Positions 1 to 6,499 of a DNA stretch of 8,719 nt are shown one piece after another. The notes below the pieces were generated by a model. The model had not been told where the DNA came from, searched no databases, and saw only the letters and a program-made list of their open reading frames with translations. Position 1 is the stretch's first letter. Each line of letters opens with the position of its first letter. The stretch spans positions 1-8,719 of the forward strand of contig CANRXD010000044.1 in NCBI GenBank assembly GCA_947643685.1, given 5' to 3'. A program made the position numbers and the translations under genes. The stretch is from an uncultured Clostridium sp. Lineage in GTDB: Bacteria; Bacillota; Clostridia; Lachnospirales; Lachnospiraceae.

Positions 1-132
1 ATTATTCTTAAGCTCCACTCCAAGATTGCCGTAATCCCATGTATTTGCAAGTCCTCCATAAATCTCAGAACCCGGATATACAAATCCTCTGGATTTTGCC
101 AGGGCAACGATTTTTTCCATTGTCTTTTCCAT
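1..132 (-). CDS. glyS: Glycine--tRNA ligase (class II, homodimeric type), N-terminal part only
   Basis: Reading down from the ATG at 132-130 gives 44 codons that run off the low end of the window without a stop. The peptide includes [20 protein letters not shown] and then [18 protein letters not shown]. This is the characteristic N-terminus of the eukaryote/archaeal-type alpha2 glycyl-tRNA synthetase, which charges tRNA-Gly with glycine in the cytoplasm. A second in-frame ATG lies four codons in, but the first is preferred because GAGGAG (145-140) precedes it with a 7-nt spacer. The gene starts 22 nt after the stop of the lipoprotein gene, so the two are probably co-transcribed. The catalytic core and anticodon-binding domain are outside the window. 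The identification rests on a short but highly conserved stretch. Confidence 0.9.
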   Translation of the reverse strand, partial: MEKTMEKIVALAKSRGFVYPGSEIYGGLANTWDYGNLGVELKNN

Positions 133-154
133 AATCTCTCTCCTCTTCTATAAC

Positions 155-820
155 TTATTTAAAAATCACGTAGACCATTCCGGTCTCCGGAGTCTGAACC
201 AGAGTGCTTCCCAAAACCGTAACCTCAGAAGACACATACTCAATGGGTCCCTCTGTCTGTATCAGGGCAGGTCCCTCAATGGCTGCCACATACAGTTTGC
301 TCTTCTTCATTACCTCACTGGCATCCACCTCTTTTGGGCTGGAAGAAGCGGTCTTAAAGGTCTGGCCTGTGAGATACCCCTTTGTAATCCCATCGGGAAC
401 CGGGGTCACATCCAGCTCCTTCACCTGAATGCTGCTTTCTTCATCGGGATAGGCTTCCATAAACTTAAGATAAGCAGCCGGGTTTTTAAAATCAATGTAG
501 AGGCTGGCAGTTCCGCCTGCCAGAGAGCAGGAATTAAAAGCCGCCGCTTCCCGGGAAGATGCCTCATCAGAACCGCCATGGCCTTCAGAGCCATTGAAAT
601 CCGCCAGTGCTTCCTCCACGGAAGCCTTCAGCTCTTCCTCTGTGTAATACTCATTTTCGTATGTTACAATGACGGCGCTGGTAATCGCTCCTTCCCTCGT
701 CACATAGAGAGCATCTTCCGCCGGCGCGAAGGAAGCAGTCTCCCGGGAACGGGAGCAGGCAGTTACCATAAGAAGCCCCATGGTCAAAAGCATCATACGC
801 GATCGCATCATTATCCTCAT
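155..820 (-). CDS. Putative lipoprotein of unknown function
   Basis: I do not recognise the family of this 221-aa protein. The N-terminus is a lipoprotein signal peptide: basic residues (MRSR), a hydrophobic run (MMLLTMGLLMV) and a lipobox VTAC with the acceptor cysteine at residue 22. The mature protein would be anchored to the outer face of the cytoplasmic membrane. After the cysteine comes a polar region, then an acidic, Ser/Gly-rich stretch (about residues 63-92). The rest has short beta-like segments and contains one further cysteine. No catalytic motif is visible. The start is uncertain: ATG at 820 has only a distant AAAGG, about 11 nt away, whereas the fifth codon (ATG at 808) has GAGG 6 nt upstream. 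Both starts keep the signal peptide. It lies between a probable terminator after recO and glyS, 22 nt upstream of glyS. Confidence 0.75.
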   Translation of the reverse strand: MRIMMRSRMMLLTMGLLMVTACSRSRETASFAPAEDALYVTREGAITSAVIVTYENEYYTEEELKASVEEALADFNGSEGHGGSDEASSREAAAFNSCSLAGGTASLYIDFKNPAAYLKFMEAYPDEESSIQVKELDVTPVPDGITKGYLTGQTFKTASSSPKEVDASEVMKKSKLYVAAIEGPALIQTEGPIEYVSSEVTVLGSTLVQTPETGMVYVIFK

Positions 821-853
821 ATCAGGAAATACCTTTCTGTTTCGTAGCTGTTC

Positions 854-878
854 AAAAATACGCCAATACGCGGCGCAT
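854..878 (-). terminator. Probable intrinsic terminator after recO
   Basis: On the minus strand, directly after the recO stop, ATGCGCC (878-872) pairs with GGCGTAT (864-858) to give a 7-bp stem with one G.U pair and a 7-nt loop. A T-run (858-854) follows. The hairpin ends about 33 nt before the lipoprotein start. It would end or attenuate the era-recO transcript and separate it from lipoprotein-glyS. I could not identify a convincing promoter in the short gap after it, so partial read-through is possible. Confidence 0.5.
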
Positions 879-880
879 AC

Positions 881-1540
881 TTAAGATACATTATCCACAA
901 GAACCTTCAAAATGTCAAGAGCATGAAAAGATTTATCAACAAATCTCCTGCGGTTTTCCTCCACGCACCTGGAAAATTCCCGCAGTGCATCCTCCTTCAG
1001 CACAAAAGTATAAAGCTTCTCTGCCGGTGTACTCAGTACATATTCCCACGCATATATGGCAGAGTCCCCCGGATTCCCTCCGGGGCGCTCTGTATACTCA
1101 CCGTTTAATTCCATGAGTTTCAGCTCAAAAACCGCCTTTACCAGGCAATTGGGAATAGCCGGTTTTAAAAGGGCCCGTAAAGACTGATAGAGAAGCTTTA
1201 AGGTTTCCAGCGCCTCCATGTTTTCTCTTCCATAATAATCGGCAAATTCAAGAAAATAGGATCCGTAGCAGGCTGATTCCATATCCTCTGCGATTTCCCG
1301 GAAATAGTTCTCCACCTCTGACTGAACAAGAGTGTAAGCGTCCCGGCCTTCATATAAGGCGAATTTCCCGAAAACAAAGGGACCGGAGCAGGCCATAAAC
1401 GTGCTTCCCGGCCGTCTGGCGCCTCTGGCGAAAGCAGTAATTTTCCCCCGCTCACAGGTTAAAATCACCAGCCGTTTATCGTATTCTCCCACCGGCGACG
1501 TCTTAAGCACCATGCCGGTCACACTGATCTGTTCCCTCAT
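881..1540 (-). CDS. recO: DNA repair protein RecO
   Basis: This 219-aa protein is the recombination mediator that works with RecR (and RecF) to load RecA onto SSB-coated single-stranded DNA, and that can anneal strands. The N-terminal OB-fold is recognisable: VTGMVLKTSPVGEYDKRLVI (residues 8-27), then LTCERGKITAFARGARRPGS, a pattern typical of RecO. A helical C-terminal domain follows. The four-cysteine zinc motif found in many RecO proteins is absent: the cysteines are scattered and none forms a CxxC pair. The protein is shorter than E. coli RecO (about 240 aa). The ATG at 1540 is 6 nt past the era stop codon. Its AGGGG Shine-Dalgarno overlaps that stop with only a 3-nt spacer, so translational coupling to era is likely. 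The era-recO pairing is common in bacteria. Confidence 0.93.
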   Translation of the reverse strand: MREQISVTGMVLKTSPVGEYDKRLVILTCERGKITAFARGARRPGSTFMACSGPFVFGKFALYEGRDAYTLVQSEVENYFREIAEDMESACYGSYFLEFADYYGRENMEALETLKLLYQSLRALLKPAIPNCLVKAVFELKLMELNGEYTERPGGNPGDSAIYAWEYVLSTPAEKLYTFVLKEDALREFSRCVEENRRRFVDKSFHALDILKVLVDNVS

Positions 1541-1546
1541 GCTCCC

Positions 1547-2449
1547 CTAAATGTCCTTTGCGTTGTATCCGTAATTTTTCATATAAAGCTCACTGTCACG
1601 CCAGTCTTTCCGGACCTTGACCCAGAGCTTTAAATTCACCTTCGCATCCATGAGATTTTCAATCTCTATCCTGGCGGCCGTACCGATTTTTTTAAGCATG
1701 GCCCCGCCTTTTCCAATAACAATTCCCTTGTGGGACTCCCTCTCACAGACAATGGTAGCGTCAATATCAAAAATTCCATTGTCCCGCTCCGTCATCTTCT
1801 CGATCACCACAGCAATTCCATGGGGAATTTCATCGGACATCATCCTCAGCGCCTTTTCCCTGATGAGCTCAGCTGCGATCTGGCGCATGGGCTGGTCCGT
1901 GACGGTATCTTCCTCGTAATACTGCGGCCCCTCCGGCAGATACTGAAATAAGGTATGGACCAGGGTATCGGTATTTGTTTTTTTTATGGCCGAAACCGGA
2001 ATAATTTCCTTAAAGTGGTATATATCCTTATAGGCGGTGATGGTCTTTAAGATTTCTTCCTTTTTCACCGTGTCGATCTTATTGATTACAAGAATCACCG
2101 GAGTTTTCACCCGAGAAAGTGTCTTTAAAATATGCTGCTCCCCGGCTCCGATATAGGTTCCCGGCTCCACAAGCCAGAGAATCACATCCACCTCTTTCAA
2201 AGTGTGCTCAGCGACGCTTACCATGTATTCCCCCAGCTTGTTTTTTGCCTTATGGATTCCCGGCGTATCTAAGAAAATAATCTGCCCCCGGTCATCGGTA
2301 TAAACCGTCTGAATCCTGTTTCTTGTAGTCTGTGGCTTTTCTGATGTGATGGCAATTTTCTGACCGATCAGATGATTCATCAGCGTGGATTTTCCCACAT
2401 TGGGCCGTCCAATCAGGGTCACAAAACCTGACCTGTATTTTTTACTCAT
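1547..2449 (-). CDS. era: GTPase Era, 16S rRNA-binding ribosome assembly factor
   Basis: Era binds the 3' end of 16S rRNA and couples GTP hydrolysis to maturation of the 30S subunit. All GTPase motifs are present: G1 GRPNVGKS (14-21), G2 TTRNR (41-45), G3 DTPG (61-64), G4 NKID (123-126) and G5 SAI (153-155). The C-terminal KH domain carries its GxxG loop as GKGG (246-249), followed by the usual IGTAARIEIE and LKLWVKVRKDWRD. The start is the ATG at 2449-2447, giving 300 aa, the standard family length. The reading frame is open up to a TTG at 2461, but that TTG overlaps the Shine-Dalgarno and would have none of its own. The gene lies 33 nt after the M16 peptidase stop and 6 nt before recO. Confidence 0.97.
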   Translation of the reverse strand: MSKKYRSGFVTLIGRPNVGKSTLMNHLIGQKIAITSEKPQTTRNRIQTVYTDDRGQIIFLDTPGIHKAKNKLGEYMVSVAEHTLKEVDVILWLVEPGTYIGAGEQHILKTLSRVKTPVILVINKIDTVKKEEILKTITAYKDIYHFKEIIPVSAIKKTNTDTLVHTLFQYLPEGPQYYEEDTVTDQPMRQIAAELIREKALRMMSDEIPHGIAVVIEKMTERDNGIFDIDATIVCERESHKGIVIGKGGAMLKKIGTAARIEIENLMDAKVNLKLWVKVRKDWRDSELYMKNYGYNAKDI

Positions 2450-2454
2450 TCTCT

Positions 2455-2459
2455 CCTCC
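2455..2459 (-). promoter_or_regulatory. Shine-Dalgarno of era; decides its start
   Basis: GGAGG at 2459-2455, reading on the minus strand, lies 5 nt before the ATG at 2449. It overlaps the in-frame TTG at 2461-2459, which rules out that longer start. Confidence 0.85.
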
Positions 2460-2460
2460 A

Positions 2461-2481
2461 AAACAAAAACTGAGTACTCAG
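2461..2481 (-). terminator. Palindrome plus T-rich tract between the M16 gene and era (weak terminator candidate)
   Basis: CTGAGTACTCAG (2470-2481) is a perfect 12-bp palindrome placed directly after the M16 stop codon. On the minus strand it is followed by TTTTTGTTTT (2469-2460), which runs into the era Shine-Dalgarno. The layout resembles an intrinsic terminator. However, the stem is only 4-5 bp with a 2-4 nt loop and no GC-rich core, so strong termination is unlikely. Attenuation or chance are alternatives. Confidence 0.3.
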
Positions 2482-2482
2482 A

Positions 2483-5393
2483 CTACACCCCGTTGTATAA
2501 GGGCTTTATTTCCCCGAACATGGCGCCATCGGCCCTGATTTTTTCTTCATTTCCAACAACGCAGACTGCGCCTGTATTTAAAATCTCCCGCACGATGCCG
2601 GAAAGTCCCCGGATATCCTCCACGGTCACAGAAAGAATCTGCTCCCGCTCCATCTTAAGCATTTCGTCAGTTACTCCGGAATACCAGGCGGAAAGGCCCC
2701 TTGCACCCTTTAAAGACGGAGTCAGGGGAGTATCCAGATCACTGATGGTTCCGATCACGTATTTTGTCATATCTCTCTCATCCGCGTCAAAAGCTTCCAG
2801 ATATTCCGGTATTCCCATATAAATCTCATTGCTCTCCTTCACATTGGGGTCCCGGTAGGACACAAAATATCCCTCGCCGGACCGTCCGATGCCGCTCATG
2901 CAGCCATAGGCTCCTCCCTTTACACGAATATTGATCCAGAGATAATCATAACTTAGCATCACCTTTAAAATCCGAAGGGTTCCTGTATAGGAATACCGGC
3001 TTCCCGCAAAAGTACCACACCGCGCCACATAATTAACTTTAGAAGAAGAGGTAAAGCCCTCATTCCGGTTCCCCGAAGGAGCAGAAAATGCAAATGTCCT
3101 TCCATCTCCCCCCGGGAGCTTCTCTGTCAGTTTTTTCATGGCCGCCGGAAGGAAAGAAAAGCCCTCTGCATTGGCAGTATAGCTGACAGTCATATTTTCC
3201 TTTGTGAGAAGAAGCTTTACCACACGCTTTAATCCGTCAATGATCTCCTGCTTCCTTCCATCAAAATCCTTCACCCAGCTTTCCAGACACTGATAAAAAC
3301 CAATTCCTCCTGTCAGATCATTAAAATAAGAGGTACCGGAGAAATAAGATGTGGCCCTGGCCACTGCTGCCGTATGTCCGGATCCCATAAGCTTCATCTG
3401 GCCTTTGGATTTCGCCTCATTTAAAATTTCCTTCAAACGCTTTTCATCTTCCAGGATGGATTCTGAAAAAATCTCCCCCAGGATTTCAAAGCCGAAAGAA
3501 AGCTTCTCGTAAAGCACCCGGGCACTGGCCGCAAAAACACCTGTAAAACCGCCATTCTTCAGGTCCGGATACGAGGTCACGGAAAAAGTTACACCGCCGC
3601 TGTTTAAGAAAATTTCACTGCTCAGATCCCCATAGGAATGACGGGACGTATTCACATAGCCCAGAACAGACTTTAAAAGTCCCACATAGGGAAGATCTTC
3701 CATGGGCACCCGGTTGGTGTTAAATAACACTTTTAAATACCCGATTCCCGATGTGAACATCTCATGTCGGATCACCGGAATACCGTCCACCCTTGTTTCC
3801 TCAAAAATCAGCTTCGCCGGCTCCCTTCCGATATCCTCCCGGGAAATCATGGGGATCTTTTCTAAGTCTTCCTTCGGGGACGGAGTATCCTGATACTCCT
3901 TAAGCTCTCTTGTCTGCCGCACAAGCTCCCCGACTTCTTCATCGGAAAGGCTTTCTTTTAATTTTCTTAACCGCTCTGCCGTCTCGTTCTCCAGCTTCGC
4001 TGTCAGATTTTTATAAGGGCTTGCGATTACCACGGCCTCATGGGGATTATCCAGAAGGTATCTGGAAATCAGCTTTTCAAAATATCCTTCCCCGGCTCCC
4101 TTTTTTAAGGCGGCAAAGGTTTCCTCATATTCCAGATGCATCATGGGATCGCCGCCGTAAAGCCAGCTGTCCAGACACTGAAGCCCATACATAAGTCCCT
4201 TTGGCGCGGCGCCGAAATCTGCCTCCCGGTACTGGAATTCATAATAATTAATTCCTGCCAGAACGCTTCTCTTATCAAGACCCTCCTGTGAAAGTTTTTC
4301 CAGGGTCTTCTTTACCACAGCCAGAAATTCCTCCTTCTGGTCCTTTCTGGCATTCTTCGCAATGACAGAAAAATAGGGCTGTAAAATTCCATTTTCGTAT
4401 CCGCCCATGATATCATCACCGATTCCCGCATCCAGAAGTTCCTTCTTTAAAGGCGCTCCCGGCGCATCCAAAAGCACATATTCCAGCACCTGAAAGGCAA
4501 TATACTCTTTGGGCGAAAGCTCATTTCCGGCCATTGTGTTGACGGAGAGGTACGCGGCGTTCTCTGTGTCCTCCGTCTCCGACACGGAATAAAAAATCTC
4601 CTTCTCCACAGGCTCCTTAAAGGCCTTCTGAAGCAAAATTTCAGAGTCCACCTCAGAATACTCATAGTTTCCAAGATACTCTTCATCCAGCCAGGAGAGC
4701 TTCTCTTCCATGTCCATATCACCATACAGATAAATGTAGCTGTTGGATGGGTGATAATAGGTCCGATGAAAGTCCGATTTCATCCGGATCACCGCCGGAT
4801 TCGAAGCCATAGCAGGTATCCGGAAACATACATGCTCTGGTATACTGATCCAGAACGCTTTCCGGCGAGGAAAAGACACCCTTCATCTCATTATACACTA
4901 CCCCGTTATAGGTAAGCTCTCCGTTGGGCTCCTCCAGCTCATAATGCCAGCCTTCCTGCATGAAAATCTTTTTCTCTTTTCCGATATTGGGATTTAAAAC
5001 CGCATCCATGTATACGTCCATCAGATTCTGAAAATCCTTGTCATTGCAGCTTGCAACCGGGTATACGGTTTTGTCCGGATAGGTCATGGCATTTAAAAAC
5101 GTATTGAGGGAGCCCTTCACCAGCTCCACGAAGGGGTCCTTCACCGGGAATTTTTCTGAGCCGCAGAGCACACTGTGCTCTAAAATATGCGGAACTCCCG
5201 TACTGTCTGCGGGAGGAGTCCGGAAACCGATAAAAAATACTTTATTTTCGTCCTCATTACTCATAAGAAAAATTCTGGCTTTCGTCTTTTTGTGCTCCAG
5301 AATGAATCCCTCAGAATTAAGTTCCTTTATTTCCCGGTCCTCTAAAACACGATAAGCTGAAAGATTCTTTATTTTTTCACTTTGGCTCTGCAT
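2483..5393 (-). pseudogene. PreP/Cym1-type M16C zinc metallopeptidase (insulinase superfamily), frameshifted
   Basis: An intact copy would be a clam-shaped M16C peptidase that degrades peptides. The inverted zinc motif HILEH (H69, E72, H73) is followed by the distal ligand in NEMKG (E169). The C-terminal half carries the conserved RVKGGAYG motif, whose Arg and Tyr contribute to the active site in this family. The N-terminal frame runs from the ATG at 5393 and is homologous to residue 206 (...SGGDPDEI). It then goes out of frame and stops at 4719. The C-terminal frame resumes at DFHRTYYHPSN (from 4774) and runs to the TAG at 2483. The span of 2911 nt is one base over a multiple of three. Restoring the missing segment would give about 978 aa, a normal family length. 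AAAGGA (5409-5404) precedes the ATG by 10 nt. The in-frame TTG at 5402 is too close to this site. The 224-aa N-terminal product would lack most of the enzyme. A sequencing or assembly error remains possible. Confidence 0.88.
4772..4778 (-). other. Frameshift / small-deletion junction in the M16C peptidase gene
   Basis: On the minus strand the codon ATC (4778-4776, end of GGDPDEI) is followed by a lone G (4775) and then GAC TTT CAT (from 4774), which starts DFHRTYYHPSN. From memory of PreP homologues such as human PITRM1, nine residues of the type PELTWEQLK lie between these two motifs. The sequence therefore lacks about 26 nt (27 expected, 1 present). No slippery heptamer is visible that would suggest programmed frameshifting. 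Confidence 0.75.
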
Positions 5394-5415
5394 ACTTTTC
5401 AATTCCTTTCCATCC

Positions 5416-5423
5416 GAATTTTA
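5416..5423. repeat. Target-site duplication, left copy
   Basis: GAATTTTA directly abuts the left end (GTTAC...) of the 150-bp palindromic element. It is identical to the copy at 5574-5581. Confidence 0.85.
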
Positions 5424-5573
5424 GTTACAGTTCACGGGGCGGGGAAATCGGACGAAAATAGACGTCAAGCTTGCTTGTAAAGCAATTTTCGTCCGGTTTT
5501 CCACATCGGGCGGACGCCCGATGCTTCTTGTCCGTCTTAAGACGGACAAGAAGATGCCCCCGTGAACAGTAAC
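5424..5573. mobile_element. 150-bp MITE-like palindromic element with terminal inverted repeats and target-site duplication
   Basis: The ends are inverted repeats: GTTACAGTTCACGGGGC (5424-5440) pairs with 5556-5573 with one mismatch (A5429/A5568) and one bulged base (C5557). Three hairpins are packed between them. Hairpin A pairs 5442-5459 with 5485-5502 (18 bp, two wobble positions) and has an inner TTGCTT/AAGCAA stem. Hairpin B is CATCGGGCG/CGCCCGATG (5504-5512 with 5515-5523). Hairpin C is a perfect 30-bp palindrome (5524-5553). Together they make a four-way, cloverleaf-like fold. An exact 8-bp direct repeat flanks the element. It has no transposase, so it would depend on one supplied in trans. 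The 8-bp duplication and GT-starting ends are most reminiscent of IS66-family elements, but that is inference. It sits between the ydcF-like stop and the M16 gene, ending 15 nt before the M16 Shine-Dalgarno. Confidence 0.85.
5524..5553. repeat. Perfect 30-bp palindrome inside the MITE
   Basis: CTTCTTGTCCGTCTT (5524-5538) is followed immediately by its exact reverse complement (5539-5553). In single-stranded form it gives a 13-bp stem with a TTAA loop. It is the strongest hairpin of the element and is not followed by a T-run on either strand, so it does not look like a terminator. Confidence 0.9.
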
Positions 5574-5581
5574 GAATTTTA
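5574..5581. repeat. Target-site duplication, right copy
   Basis: GAATTTTA follows directly after the right end (...GTAAC) of the element and matches 5416-5423 exactly. Removing the element and one copy would leave a 59-nt gap between the ydcF-like stop and the M16 start, which suggests the two genes were originally one transcription unit. Confidence 0.85.
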
Positions 5582-5610
5582 CAGGTTCTGCCTCACAGCG
5601 CTCCCTTATC

Positions 5611-6432
5611 TTACATATTTCCCACAAATTTATCTTTTAAAATAGCAAAGCATTCCCTGACGCAGAAATGCAGAAACAGAACCGGATCCGATCTGGACGC
5701 AATACCGCTTATGTTGGAGATGCCGATCTTTTTCGCAATTCCCTTTGCCCTGAGCACATGGAAATTGCTTGTGACAATTCCCACCCGGATTGTCACTTCC
5801 TCATCGGGCGGCACCAGATATCCGGCATCAGCCATAACCTTTCGTATCATGGCCCTCCTTCCTCTTTCCCTTTCATCAATGAGCATCTTGCTGAACACCA
5901 GATTCTCATATGTACTGTGGGAATTTTCCTCCAGAATCATCTGGTAATCCGGCACTCCATGGTTCAGCAGGTATTCATACATGGCCCTGGCCTCAGACAC
6001 ATCCTCCCCCGGGCCTTTTCCCCCGGAAAGGACAAAGACTGTGTTGGAATGAACCCGGGCATACTCCAGGGCTTTTTCCAGACGATATTCCAGAGACCTG
6101 CTCAGGGCCCTCCCTTTCACCTGAGCGCCCAGTACAATCACGTAATCGGCACTCTGCTTTTTCAAAGAAAAGAAATTAAGGCCCATGGCCGTTTCCACAA
6201 TCACAAATACCGCAAACAACGCGGCCACGATCGTCACCACTGTCACTTCCAGACGGATGGGTACCCTTTCCCTGAACCTGTCGTAAAAGTGGAGTAATGC
6301 AGAACCGAGAGCCAGAAAAAAAGATAAAATCAGCCAGATTACAGAAAAAGATGTCTCCACGCCGGCATAAGCCACAATCACTCCATAATAAACCAGACAA
6401 AAAACACTGAAAACTCCAAATAAAAATGCCAT
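5611..6432 (-). CDS. Membrane protein with YdcF/SanA-type (DUF218) domain
   Basis: This 273-aa protein has three predicted transmembrane helices (about 2-22, 29-48 and 62-84), followed by a DUF218 domain from about residue 96. Family hallmarks are DYVIVLGAQVKG (96-107), the RLEKAL helix, VLSGGKGPGEDVSEARAM (134-151), ILEENSHSTYENLVFS (166-181) and IVTSNFHVLRA (219-229). The family includes E. coli YdcF, SanA and ElyC. Some members affect cell-envelope integrity, but the enzymatic reaction is not settled, so no specific function is assigned. A charged segment (about 185-215) before the NFH motif seems longer than in compact homologues. The ATG at 6432 has AAAGGAG (6447-6441) 8 nt upstream. The gene lies 67 nt after trhP with no obvious terminator between, so it probably shares that transcript. 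It is followed by the MITE. Confidence 0.85.
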   Translation of the reverse strand: MAFLFGVFSVFCLVYYGVIVAYAGVETSFSVIWLILSFFLALGSALLHFYDRFRERVPIRLEVTVVTIVAALFAVFVIVETAMGLNFFSLKKQSADYVIVLGAQVKGRALSRSLEYRLEKALEYARVHSNTVFVLSGGKGPGEDVSEARAMYEYLLNHGVPDYQMILEENSHSTYENLVFSKMLIDERERGRRAMIRKVMADAGYLVPPDEEVTIRVGIVTSNFHVLRAKGIAKKIGISNISGIASRSDPVLFLHFCVRECFAILKDKFVGNM

Positions 6433-6499
6433 GGCTCCATCTCCTTTCCTGCGTCTGACTCAGGCGCTTCCTTTCCCGCTTCACCGCTGTTCCCTGCCT

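Noticed and set aside
2450..2461. Longer Era start at the TTG at 2461 (304 aa)
   Set aside because: The TTG lies within the GGAGG ribosome-binding site of the ATG at 2449, and the extra residues MEER are not part of the family.
4447..4879. Separate small minus-strand genes around the frameshift (the frame at 4447-4725 and the extension up to 4879)
   Set aside because: The first is an arginine-rich shadow frame of the peptidase gene. The second is the C-terminal peptidase frame read upstream through sequence that encodes the N-terminal part in the other frame.
5424..5573. Integron attC site, or CRISPR repeat
   Set aside because: The ends (GTTAC...GTAAC) are in the opposite order to the attC core sites, and there is no integrase or cassette. 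There is only one unit, so it is not an array.
5424..5573. Intrinsic terminator of the ydcF-like gene
   Set aside because: The hairpins are strong but none is followed by a T-run on the minus strand. The flanking direct repeat explains the structure better as an insertion.
5421..5627. 68-codon minus-strand open frame
   Set aside because: It is almost wholly made of the palindromic MITE plus the end of the ydcF-like gene in another frame. It has no protein-like conservation signal that I can see and no convincing Shine-Dalgarno.
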